From an uncultured Collinsella sp. (lineage in GTDB: Bacteria; Actinomycetota; Coriobacteriia; Coriobacteriales; Coriobacteriaceae), in NCBI GenBank assembly GCA_900551975.1, contig URYA01000079.1, positions 1 through 7,224 of the forward strand: 7,224 nt of DNA, written 5' to 3'. Shown here in pieces: positions 1-5,803 of the stretch (position 1 is its first letter; every line of letters starts with the position of its first letter). A program made the position numbers and the translations under genes. The notes beneath the pieces are model-generated. The model was not told the origin of the DNA. It searched no databases and was given only the letters and a program-made list of their open reading frames with translations.

Positions 1-731
1 TCATCGGCACGAGCGCCCAACAGCGTACGGCCACCCTCGGCGCCCCAAGCGTGCGCAAGGCCCTCGGCACTGATTGCGCCATTCAGCTCAATCTGACGCT
101 CAACGGCAGCGCGGGCGTCCTCAATGTCACCGTCCTCGATAAAGTCGATGATGGACTCAATGCTCATAGGGGTATCGGCGCTATCTGCCGCACGCTCGGC
201 CACGACGCGCTCGGCGCAGGCGGCACACTCCCCCGCCGACTTGCCGCATACCGGAATACCGTCGAGCGTATGGCACGTGACATTGGTGTGGTGATCGGTA
301 ATCTCGACGACCGCGGTATGGCCCCCGGCCGTGGCAGTCACCTTGATGTAGAGGTTGGGCACACCCTCGACAAGCGACACATCGCAGTAGCCGGCGTCAG
401 CGAGGAGCTCGGCCACGCGAGCGCGGTCTTCATCGTTAACGCTCTCGAGAACCTCGAGCGCGCTCTTAGCGTCGCCGCCCACGGCACCCAGCACGGCCGC
501 GGCCTCAATACCGTGCATACCACCCGAGTTGGGCACGGTCACGCTCTTGACGTTCTTGATGATGTTGCCCGAGCAGGCAACATCCATATGATCGGGTTCG
601 CAACCGAGCGTCTGACTCGCCAGCGCCGCTGCATAGGCAACGGCAATGGGCTCGGTGCAGCCGAGTGCACAGACAAGTTCGCGGTTCAAAACATCGCAAA
701 ACGCGGCATCACGGATGGAATCGGTAGGCAT
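1..731 (-). CDS. L-cysteine desulfidase / serine dehydratase alpha-like family protein (CyuA/YhaM, UPF0597), N-terminal part
   Basis: Partial gene: 243 complete codons are visible and the C-terminal part lies beyond the window start (family members are about 430 residues). The protein belongs to the UPF0597 / CyuA (YhaM) group, cytosolic iron-sulfur enzymes that break L-cysteine down to pyruvate, sulfide and ammonia and are related to the alpha subunit of Fe-S L-serine dehydratase. Visible support is ALGCTEPIAVAYA at residues 22-34, with Cys25 at the position of the family's first cluster ligand. SGNIIKNVKSVTVPNSGG follows at about residues 54-71, then an AAAVLGAVGGDAKSALEVL helix and a GGHTAVVEITDHHTN strand region. 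The other two cluster cysteines would lie outside the window. The ATG at 731 was chosen because AGGAG (742-738) sits 6 nt upstream. The gene is divergent from rpiB. Cysteine rather than serine as substrate is inferred from the family; many databases simply say 'serine dehydratase subunit alpha family protein'. Confidence 0.85.
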   Translation of the reverse strand, partial: MPTDSIRDAAFCDVLNRELVCALGCTEPIAVAYAAALASQTLGCEPDHMDVACSGNIIKNVKSVTVPNSGGMHGIEAAAVLGAVGGDAKSALEVLESVNDEDRARVAELLADAGYCDVSLVEGVPNLYIKVTATAGGHTAVVEITDHHTNVTCHTLDGIPVCGKSAGECAACAERVVAERAADSADTPMSIESIIDFIEDGDIEDARAAVERQIELNGAISAEGLAHAWGAEGGRTLLGARAD

Positions 732-766
732 AGGTATCTCCTGCTTGCATAACGGGCTGGGCTCTC

Positions 767-796
767 AAAATAGTTAGCTCCTTTATTTGATAACAA
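767..796 (-). promoter_or_regulatory. Candidate promoter of the cysteine desulfidase-like gene
   Basis: On the minus strand a TTGTTA box (796-791) and a TATTTT box (772-767) are separated by 18 nt, each matching 4 of 6 consensus bases. Transcription would start near 760, giving a leader of about 29 nt that contains the AGGAG ribosome site. An overlapping alternative is the extended -10 TGTTATCAA slightly upstream. This is sequence pattern only. Confidence 0.33.
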
Positions 797-904
797 TGCA
801 TCAAAAACCGCAACCATGGTTCCGGCGGACGGCGCTCAAGCGCAAACTGACGACATTCATTCACGAAAAGCCAGTCTTGTTGCCTGCTAAAGCGTTTGAC
901 CAAA

Positions 905-920
905 AAACGCTCGAGCGTTT
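905..920. promoter_or_regulatory. 16-bp perfect palindrome upstream of rpiB, candidate operator
   Basis: AAACGCTCGAGCGTTT is a perfect inverted repeat with a central CG. It lies 83 nt before the rpiB start, directly after a TTGACC -35-like box (896-901) and before a TATCAT -10-like box (936-941). The half-site AGCGTTT occurs again at 891-897, 23 bp (about two helical turns) from the copy at 914-920. The position and symmetry fit a dimeric repressor site; central-CG palindromes are typical of LacI-family operators. No regulator gene is visible in the window, so the factor is unknown. Confidence 0.45.
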
Positions 921-935
921 ACGCAAAAGTCGCGC

Positions 936-941
936 TATCAT
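936..941 (+). promoter_or_regulatory. Candidate -10 element of rpiB
   Basis: TATCAT matches 5 of 6 bases of the -10 consensus and would give a leader of about 55 nt. No good -35 box lies at the usual spacing; the region it would occupy is covered by the 16-bp palindrome. The better -35-like box TTGACC at 896-901 has no good -10 partner. The true start is uncertain. Confidence 0.28.
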
Positions 942-1002
942 GCAGTCGAACGCGGTAAACACCTTTAGCATTTGCGCCGCACAGACCAGAGAGGAACCAT
1001 CC

Positions 1003-1470
1003 ATGAAGATCGGTATCGGTAACGACCACGCCGCCGTCGAGCTCAAGAACATCATCTCCGAGCACCTGAAGGAGCGCGGCTGCGAGGTCGTGAACTTTGG
1101 CACCGACACCTCCGAGAGCTTTGACTACCCCATCGCCGGCTACAAGGTGGGTAAGGCCGTTGCCAACGGCGACGTCGACCTGGGCATCCTCATCTGTGGC
1201 ACCGGTGTCGGGATTAGCCTGGCTGCCAACAAGGTCGAGGGCGTGCGCGCCGTCGTGTGCTCCGAGCCCTTCAGCGCCAAGCTCTCCCGCATGCACAACA
1301 ACACCAACGTGCTCGCCTTTGGTGCCCGTGTCGTGGGCTCCGAGCTCGCTAAGATGATCGTCGACGAGTGGCTCGACGCCGAGTTTGAGGGCGGTCGTCA
1401 CGAGCGTCGCGTTAACCTCCTCAACGAGATCGACCACACGCGCGGCCTCAAGGTCGTCGACGAGGCCTAA
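1003..1470 (+). CDS. rpiB: Ribose-5-phosphate isomerase B
   Basis: RpiB, 155 residues (usual family length about 150), interconverts ribose 5-phosphate and ribulose 5-phosphate in the non-oxidative pentose phosphate pathway in the cytosol. The Rossmann-like fold begins with MKIGIGNDHAA, where Asp8 and His9 bind substrate. DYP follows at 41-43 and the anion-hole loop CGTGVGISLAANK at 65-77. The catalytic Cys65 and Thr67 agree with the E. coli RpiB numbering, as do His98 and the phosphate-binding Arg132 and Arg136 (GGRHERRV). All key residues are present, so the enzyme should be active. The closely related LacA/LacB galactose-6-phosphate isomerases are less likely because the RpiB catalytic set is intact and no lac partner is adjacent. 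An in-frame extension back to a TTG at 787 is rejected: the ATG at 1003 has an AGAGAGGA ribosome site 7 nt upstream and the conserved fold starts there. It is apparently monocistronic, with a terminator following. Confidence 0.95.
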   Translation: MKIGIGNDHAAVELKNIISEHLKERGCEVVNFGTDTSESFDYPIAGYKVGKAVANGDVDLGILICGTGVGISLAANKVEGVRAVVCSEPFSAKLSRMHNNTNVLAFGARVVGSELAKMIVDEWLDAEFEGGRHERRVNLLNEIDHTRGLKVVDEA

Positions 1471-1497
1471 ACTACTCAGTGCCACAAGCTAACAGCA

Positions 1498-1532
1498 GGG
1501 GCCCGCTCGGAACTCATATCCGAGCGGGCCCC
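1498..1532 (+). terminator. Rho-independent-type terminator of rpiB
   Basis: A perfect 14-bp stem (1498-1511 with 1519-1532, GGGGCCCGCTCGGA in the left arm) with a 7-nt loop begins 27 nt after the rpiB stop and is followed by TTCATAGGTTTT, only a weak T tract. The stem is very stable. It faces the ndk terminator, separating the two convergent genes. Confidence 0.8.
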
Positions 1533-1550
1533 TTCATAGGTTTTGGTATA

Positions 1551-1581
1551 AAAGAGCGCCGCGGATGGAATTCCGCGGCGC
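1551..1581 (-). terminator. Rho-independent terminator of ndk
   Basis: On the minus strand a 10-bp GC-rich stem (GCGCCGCGGA arm, 1581-1572 with 1565-1556) with a 6-nt loop is followed by CTCTTTTATA. This is a classic hairpin plus U-rich tail, starting about 40 nt after the ndk stop. Confidence 0.8.
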
Positions 1582-1621
1582 CCAAGCCACACGCTAACAG
1601 CTTTAAGGAGTCAAAGCTGGT

Positions 1622-2026
1622 TTAGCCAAAGAAGCGCTTGATCTCGATCTCGGCGTTCTCCAAGCAGTCGGAGCCGTGGATCACGTTGGCGTTGACATCG
1701 ACGGCAAAGTCGCCGCGGATGGTACCAGGAGCAGCGTCAAGCGGATTAGTAGCGCCCATGAGGGTGCGCATCTTAGCAACAGCGGAGAGACCGGAAACGA
1801 CCATCTTGACGACCGGACCGCTCGTCATAAAGTCACAGAGACCGCCAAAGAAGGGCTTGTCGGCCAGATGGGCGTAGTGCTCCTCGACGGTAGCGCGCTC
1901 GAGCGTGGTCATCTCCATGCGCTCGATGACAAGGCCGCTGCGCTCAATGCGAGCAACAATCTCGCCGATCTTGCGATCGCGCACGGCGTCGGGCTTAATC
2001 ATGATGAAGGTCTTCTCGATAGCCAT
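1622..2026 (-). CDS. ndk: Nucleoside diphosphate kinase
   Basis: Ndk, 134 residues, moves the terminal phosphate of ATP to nucleoside and deoxynucleoside diphosphates through a phosphohistidine and so balances NTP and dNTP pools. It is a cytosolic multimer. Motifs in order: TFIMIKPDAV at 6-15 (Lys11), ER...HYAHL around 50-54, SGP at 69-71, Arg87, the GATNP loop at 91-95, GTIRGDFAV (Arg104), and the active-site NVIHGSD with phosphorylated His117. The numbering fits the compact bacterial form and every catalytic residue is present. The reading frame stays open upstream to an ATG at 2068, but the ATG at 2026 has GAAAGG 7 nt before it and begins exactly at the conserved MAIEKTF. It is flanked by its own terminator and a candidate promoter, so it is probably monocistronic; its neighbours are functionally unrelated. 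Confidence 0.97.
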   Translation of the reverse strand: MAIEKTFIMIKPDAVRDRKIGEIVARIERSGLVIERMEMTTLERATVEEHYAHLADKPFFGGLCDFMTSGPVVKMVVSGLSAVAKMRTLMGATNPLDAAPGTIRGDFAVDVNANVIHGSDCLENAEIEIKRFFG

Positions 2027-2089
2027 AAGGTAGCCTTTCAAGTAGGTTCGCGCGTGCCCAAGTCCCATTCCGGCACCCGCCTGGACTGC

Positions 2090-2117
2090 ATCGTAACAGA
2101 GTTTTAGCTGCAGTTAA
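2090..2117 (-). promoter_or_regulatory. Candidate ndk promoter
   Basis: On the minus strand, TTAACT (2117-2112) and the extended -10 TGTTACGAT (2098-2090) are separated by 16 nt. Transcription would begin near 2083, giving a leader of about 57 nt. The extended TGn element makes it more credible than the weak -35. It lies next to the direct repeats at 2129-2160. Confidence 0.42.
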
Positions 2118-2128
2118 ACAAAAAGCTG

Positions 2129-2160
2129 TTTATTGAAACGTTGCAATTTATTGAAGCGTT
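2129..2160. repeat. Two 14-bp direct repeats upstream of ndk
   Basis: TTTATTGAAACGTT (2129-2142) and TTTATTGAAGCGTT (2147-2160) are identical at 13 of 14 positions with an 18-bp period. They lie just upstream of the candidate ndk -35 box. The first copy forms part of an imperfect palindrome ATTGAAACGTTGCAAT (2132-2147, one mismatched pair). This looks like a regulator-binding site; no factor can be named. Confidence 0.5.
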
Positions 2161-2322
2161 CCATATGTGTCACTTCTGTTTCGAAGCCCGATTAGAGTAC
2201 CATCCGACTGCCCATCAACCGCATCGAGCAGAGCAGACGGTCGGTTGCCGCCCGCGAACGTACCCCCTTCACAACCTGCCCAAAGGTCCTACAGAACTTC
2301 TCGACAAGCCCCTCCCCCATAG
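2161..2322. other. Intergenic stretch without supported gene (ndk upstream / argH downstream)
   Basis: The whole ndk-argH gap (2027-2410) holds the ndk promoter and repeats at one end and the argH terminator at the other. In this middle part I see no gene with a credible ribosome site. A 42-codon minus frame (2320-2192) has acceptable codon usage but no Shine-Dalgarno sequence and starts beside the argH terminator. Confidence 0.5.
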
Positions 2323-2359
2323 CAACAAAATACGGACGCCCACATCAGCAGGCGCCCGT
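2323..2359 (-). terminator. Rho-independent terminator of argH
   Basis: On the minus strand ACGGGCGCC (2359-2351) pairs with GGCGTCCGT (2340-2332). This is 9 bp including one G-U pair, with a 10-nt loop, followed by ATTTTGTTG. It lies about 50 nt after the argH stop and fits an intrinsic terminator. Confidence 0.75.
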
Positions 2360-2410
2360 AAAACAAAAACGATTTATCAATAAATGGACAATACGGCTTC
2401 AGCCAAACCT

Positions 2411-3841
2411 CTACTTTGCTCCGTGACCCATCTCGACGACCTTGGTCAACGATCCAAATCCGCCTTTGTCGGCCTCAAGCTGTGCCTCGGCACGCTGCAG
2501 CTGCACGGCAACGGCGGCAGGGGCGGTACCGCCCTCGGTCGTGCGCGCGGCGACAATCGACGGGATGTCGAGCGCCTCGGTAATGTCGTGCTCAAAGAGC
2601 GGGCTTGCCTCCTGGAACACCTCAAACGGCAGGTCCTCAAGATTGCAGCCACGCTTCTCACACATCAGGACCAAATGGCCCACCACGGCGTGTGCCTCGC
2701 GGAACGGCAGGCCACGTTTGGCCAGGTAATCGGCAACATCGGTAGCGGCAAGGTGCCCCACGCCGCACTCGCGCGCCATGGCATCCTCGTTGACAGTCCA
2801 GGTCGAAATCATACCGGCCATAACGGACAGGCACTGCATGAGCGTATGGGCGGTATCGAGCGCGCCCTCCTTGTCCTCCTGCAAGTCCTTGTTATAAGCG
2901 AGCGGCAGGCCCTTCATGGTCACGAGCAGCTGCACCAGGTTGCCATAGACTCGGCCGCTCTTGCCGCGGATAAGCTCGGCAAAGTCGGGGTTCTTCTTCT
3001 GCGGCATGATGGACGAACCAGTGGAGTAAGAGTCGGAAAGCGTGATAAAGCCAAATTCGGAGCTCGACCACAGCACGATCTCCTCGGAAAGACGCGACAG
3101 GTGCATCGCCATGACGGAGCCGGCGTAATGCAGGTCGAGGAGGAAATCGCGGTCGGAAACCGCATCGAGCGAGTTGGGAATCACGCCCGCAAAGCCAAGT
3201 TCGGCAGCCGTCATCTGACGATCGAGCGGATAGCTCGTGCCGGCAAGCGCGGCAGCGCCCAGCGGACAGTTGTCGGCGGCATCAAAGGCTGCCTTCAGGC
3301 GTGTAAAGTCGCGCGCGAACATCCAGGAATACGCCAGCAGATGATGCGACAGTAGCACGGGCTGAGCGTGCTGCATGTGCGTATAGCCCGGCAGAATCAC
3401 CTTGTCGTACTTCTTAGCCGCATCCACCAGCACATGGCGCAGCTCAAGATTGGCCCCCATGAGCTCCTTGGCCAGCGCCTTGACGCCCAGACGTGTGTCG
3501 GTCGCCACCTGGTCGTTGCGCGAACGTCCGGTATGCAAGCGCTTGCCAGCCTCGCCGATGCGACGCGTCAGCTCGCTCTCGATGGACATATGGATGTCCT
3601 CGTCGTTGATGTCGAAGGTAAAGTTGCCGGCATCGATATCCTGTTCGATTCCGGTCAGACCCTCGGCAATCGCTTGCTCGTCCTCGGCGCTGATAATGCC
3701 CTGGGCCGCCAGCATCTTGGCATGTGCCTTAGATCCGGCGATGTCCTGCTTATAGAGATGTTTGTCGACCGGCAACGACGCGCCAAACTCCTGCGTGACC
3801 TCGGCCACGCCTGCCTCAAAACGACCGCCCCAAAGAGCCAT
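2411..3841 (-). CDS. argH: Argininosuccinate lyase
   Basis: ArgH, 476 residues (family about 460), splits argininosuccinate into arginine and fumarate, the last step of arginine synthesis. It is a cytosolic homotetramer of the fumarase/aspartase superfamily. The conserved start is MALWGGRFEAG. TGRSRNDQ at 104-111 binds substrate and THMQHAQP at 154-161 carries the active-site His155. The superfamily signature GSSIMPQKKNP at 275-285 includes the mobile-loop serines 276-277 and Lys283/Asn284. The C-terminal domain is complete through DLPFEVFQEASPLF. The ATG at 3841 is preferred over upstream in-frame starts (3916, 3895) because AAGGGG lies 8 nt before it and the family N-terminus starts here. 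The gene follows argG in the same direction, but a terminator-like hairpin and a 56-codon ORF intervene, so it may have its own promoter. A terminator follows the stop. Confidence 0.97.
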   Translation of the reverse strand: MALWGGRFEAGVAEVTQEFGASLPVDKHLYKQDIAGSKAHAKMLAAQGIISAEDEQAIAEGLTGIEQDIDAGNFTFDINDEDIHMSIESELTRRIGEAGKRLHTGRSRNDQVATDTRLGVKALAKELMGANLELRHVLVDAAKKYDKVILPGYTHMQHAQPVLLSHHLLAYSWMFARDFTRLKAAFDAADNCPLGAAALAGTSYPLDRQMTAAELGFAGVIPNSLDAVSDRDFLLDLHYAGSVMAMHLSRLSEEIVLWSSSEFGFITLSDSYSTGSSIMPQKKNPDFAELIRGKSGRVYGNLVQLLVTMKGLPLAYNKDLQEDKEGALDTAHTLMQCLSVMAGMISTWTVNEDAMARECGVGHLAATDVADYLAKRGLPFREAHAVVGHLVLMCEKRGCNLEDLPFEVFQEASPLFEHDITEALDIPSIVAARTTEGGTAPAAVAVQLQRAEAQLEADKGGFGSLTKVVEMGHGAK

Positions 3842-3895
3842 GGAACCGTCCCCTTTCTCCAAATACCAAAACAAGCGCCCAAAGCAATGCGCCAT

Positions 3896-3909
3896 ATCGC
3901 TAAAGCGAT
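3896..3909. promoter_or_regulatory. Short inverted repeat upstream of argH
   Basis: ATCGCT-AA-AGCGAT has perfect 6-bp arms around AA, centred about 60 bp before the argH start. A TTGAAA -35-like hexamer lies at 3916-3911 on the minus strand, but I find no matching -10. It could be an operator for argH or a small hairpin in the transcript. Confidence 0.3.
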
Positions 3910-3959
3910 TTTTCAACCGCTAGTTTTACACATTCCCCACCGCGTGCGGAGCCATGTAG

Positions 3960-4130
3960 CTAATTTGCAAAGAAGTGACGCGCCATGCACTTGGCGCCCA
4001 ACGTCTCCCTCCGGATGTTGCCCTGCGAACCATCGATCCAGGCCTTCAGGCTCATAGGGACGTCCTCGACCCTTGCAGCATCGAACTCGGGCGCGAGGGC
4101 AAGTAAAGCATGCGCGATAGCATTGAACAT
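3960..4130 (-). CDS. Small protein of unknown function (56 residues) between argG and argH
   Basis: I do not recognise this protein. The frame runs from ATG (4130) to TAG (3962-3960). GAGGAG lies upstream, with the last AGGAG 8 nt before the ATG, one of the best ribosome sites in the window; codon choice resembles the neighbouring genes. The product begins MFNAIAHALLALAPEF, a hydrophobic/amphipathic helix. An acidic stretch EFDAARVED (15-23) follows, then MSLKAWIDGSQGNIRRETLG (26-45), and a basic cysteine-containing end AKCMARHFFAN. The N-terminal hydrophobic run is too short for a clear membrane segment or signal peptide. It sits after the argG terminator-like hairpin and 118 nt before argH. 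It could be a small arginine-linked or regulatory protein, a remnant, or unrelated. The ribosome site argues that it is translated; the function is open. Confidence 0.55.
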   Translation of the reverse strand: MFNAIAHALLALAPEFDAARVEDVPMSLKAWIDGSQGNIRRETLGAKCMARHFFAN

Positions 4131-4180
4131 AATGGATACTCCTCATATATATAGGCGCAGAGCCGCCAAATTGATAGAAG

Positions 4181-4210
4181 GAGCCCCGCCGGACAACCCC
4201 GGCGGGGCTC
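4181..4210 (-). terminator. Terminator-like hairpin after argG
   Basis: A perfect 12-bp GC-rich stem (GAGCCCCGCCGG, 4181-4192, with 4199-4210) has a 6-nt loop. On the minus strand it is followed by CTTCTATCAATTT, moderately U-rich. It lies about 150 nt after the argG stop and 50 nt before the small ORF, so it probably limits transcription from argG into the small gene and argH. Confidence 0.65.
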
Positions 4211-4217
4211 GGACTCA

Positions 4218-4348
4218 GCCGCAGTCGCGGCGTCATATATGCGGGCGGAACGTAGGGGCCACCGATGTTAAGAAGTGTCAGCAAGCATAACGAAAGGTAG
4301 GGACCCCGTGCGCCCGTTATGTATCACGCGGATGGGCCGCGCGGATAC
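4218..4348 (-). other. Structured 3' spacer of argG, no gene seen
   Basis: Between the argG stop and the terminator-like hairpin there are further inverted repeats. GTATC/GATAC with an inner CGCGG/CCGCG stem lies at 4321-4348, CATAACG/CGTTATG at 4286-4321 (22-nt loop), and GCCGC-AGTC-GCGGC at 4218-4231. None has a U tract. I see no credible reading frame with a ribosome site. Confidence 0.35.
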
Positions 4349-4363
4349 CAAGGGAAGGAGGCG

Positions 4364-5590
4364 CTAGGCCTGGGCGGCAGCAGAGCTGGGGCCCTGGACC
4401 TTTGCCCACGTCTTGAGCGACAGCGTATCGATCTCGATAAAGCCGGCGCTGGCCTTCTCGTCAAACGTGGTGTCGCGGTCGTAGGTAGCCAGACCGTAGT
4501 CGTAGAGGCTGAAGGGGCTCTTGCGGCCGACGACATGGCAGTTGCCCTTAAAGAACTTCAGGCGGACGGTGCCGGTCACGAACTTCTGGGTATCGGCCAT
4601 AAAGGCATCGAGCGCATTCTTGAGAGGGCTGTACCACTGGCCGTTGTACACGGCGGTGGCCCAATCCTGCTCGAGCTTAATCTTGGTCTTGAGCAGATCG
4701 CCCTCGACGCAGATGTCCTCGAGCGCCTTGTGGGCGGTGATGAGCGTCAGGGCGCCGGGAACCTCGTAGCACTCGCGGCTCTTGAGGCCCACCAGACGAT
4801 CCTCGACCAGATCGAGACGGCCAAAGCCGTTGTCGCCCGAAATCTTGTTGAGGGCGATGACGATCTCGGAGAGCTTCATCTTCTTGCCGTCGACGGCGAC
4901 GGGCTTGCCGGCCTCAAACTCAATCTCGGTGTAGGTCGGGGTGTCCGGCGTGTCCTCGGGGTTCTTGGTCATAACCCAGGCGTCGTCGAGCGGCTCGTTC
5001 CAGGGATCCTCCAGGTGACCGCACTCAATGGCACGACCCCACAGGTTGTCGTCGATGGAATAGGGGTTGTCGTTGGCACCCTCGGGAACCGGCACGTTGT
5101 GGGCGTGGGCATAGGCGACCTCGTCGGGACGGCACTTCAGGTCCCACTCGCGAACCGGGGCGATAACTTTAAGCTCGGGGTCGAGGGCCTTGACGGCGGC
5201 CTCAAAACGGACCTGGTCGTTACCCTTGCCGGTGCAGCCGTGGGCGACGTAGGTCGCGCCAAACTCGTGGGCGACCTCAACAAGCTTCTTGGCAAGCAGC
5301 GGGCGAGACAGAGCGGAGAGCAGCGGGTACTTGTTCTCGTACATGGAGTTTGCCGCGATGGCTTTAGTCAGGAACTCATCGGAGAACTCGTCGCGCAGGT
5401 CGAGCACCTGGCAATCGAGAACGCCCAGGTCGAGCGCCTTCTGCTTCTTGGCATCCAGTCCGGTCTCCTCCTGGCCCACGTTGCCGCAGACACAAACGAC
5501 GTCGAGATTCTTCTCGTCCTGGAGCCACTTGACACATACGGATGTATCAAGACCACCGGAATATGCGAGAACGACTTTTTCCTTGCTCAT
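4364..5590 (-). CDS. argG: Argininosuccinate synthase
   Basis: ArgG, 408 residues (the common bacterial form is about 400), joins citrulline and aspartate using ATP to give argininosuccinate, the penultimate step of arginine synthesis. It acts in the cytosol as a homotetramer. The N-terminal ATP pyrophosphatase P-loop is AYSGGLDTS at 9-17. GNVGQEE at 36-42 and AHGCTGKGNDQVRFE at 116-130 form the nucleotide and citrulline/aspartate pocket. NPYSIDDNLWGRAIE at 175-189 and SRECYEVPGALTLI at 271-284 follow. All conserved blocks are intact. The ATG at 5590 was chosen because AAAGGA lies 7 nt upstream and MSKEKVVLAYSGG is the family start; an in-frame extension to 5641 is unneeded. A long leader upstream holds an arginine-rich reading frame and alternative stems, suggesting attenuation by arginine supply. 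argH follows downstream, not tightly coupled. Confidence 0.97.
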   Translation of the reverse strand: MSKEKVVLAYSGGLDTSVCVKWLQDEKNLDVVCVCGNVGQEETGLDAKKQKALDLGVLDCQVLDLRDEFSDEFLTKAIAANSMYENKYPLLSALSRPLLAKKLVEVAHEFGATYVAHGCTGKGNDQVRFEAAVKALDPELKVIAPVREWDLKCRPDEVAYAHAHNVPVPEGANDNPYSIDDNLWGRAIECGHLEDPWNEPLDDAWVMTKNPEDTPDTPTYTEIEFEAGKPVAVDGKKMKLSEIVIALNKISGDNGFGRLDLVEDRLVGLKSRECYEVPGALTLITAHKALEDICVEGDLLKTKIKLEQDWATAVYNGQWYSPLKNALDAFMADTQKFVTGTVRLKFFKGNCHVVGRKSPFSLYDYGLATYDRDTTFDEKASAGFIEIDTLSLKTWAKVQGPSSAAAQA

Positions 5591-5643
5591 GGCTGTTTCC
5601 TTTCGCCCTTGGTAGCTAGTTAGAACATCGGTCAGTTGCAAGT

Positions 5644-5803
5644 CACCTTGAGGTCAAAAACCGTGCAATATCAGGTTATTCAGCAGAATGCATCACAGGC
5701 ATGCCCTAGAAACATGCGGCTATGTCGTGCTTAAACCCAACGACCTCAAAATGACTCTGTTGAGGCAATTCGCCCCATGCGGACAGAGACGATTGTTATC
5801 GTC
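5644..5803 (-). promoter_or_regulatory. argG leader with alternative RNA stems, candidate arginine attenuator
   Basis: Read on the minus strand between the leader ORF and argG. P1: GACGAT-AACA-ATCGTC (5803-5788) includes the last Arg codon and stop of the leader ORF. P2: CTCTGT..TGGGGC-gaatt-GCCTCAACAGAG (5788-5755), 12 bp with a 5-nt bulge, followed by TCATTTTG, is terminator-like. P3: the 13-nt arm 5753-5741 pairs completely (three G-U) with 5656-5644, enclosing about 84 nt. P4: a small hairpin at 5677-5659 ends in a run of five U. A further hairpin, GCCTCAA with TTGAGGT, uses the P2 3' arm and the P3 5' arm and so excludes both. Overlapping stems of this kind are the hallmark of attenuators. 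Which form is 'on' cannot be decided by eye. Confidence 0.5.

Noticed and set aside
709..903. A 64-codon minus-strand frame across the cysteine desulfidase / rpiB divergent region
   Set aside because: It begins at a TTG without a ribosome site, overlaps the desulfidase start in another frame and covers the promoter elements.
787..1002. In-frame N-terminal extension of rpiB by 72 codons
   Set aside because: It starts at TTG without a ribosome site and runs through the palindrome; the ATG at 1003 has a good site and matches the family N-terminus.
2192..2320. A 42-codon minus-strand frame starting MGEGLVEKF between ndk and argH
   Set aside because: There is no ribosome site before the ATG, and the start lies directly beside the argH terminator, so translation is unlikely.
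4319..5623. Long plus-strand open frame of 434 codons opposite argG
   Set aside because: It is an antisense shadow: argG on the other strand has every conserved motif, while this frame gives a low-complexity G/L/V/D-rich protein typical of reverse reading of GC-rich genes.
5659..5690. Possible ArgR box (TGAAT...ATT-like halves) upstream of argG
   Set aside because: The TGAAT and ATTGCA halves are spaced wrongly for the 18-bp ARG box and the second half is imperfect; too weak to call.
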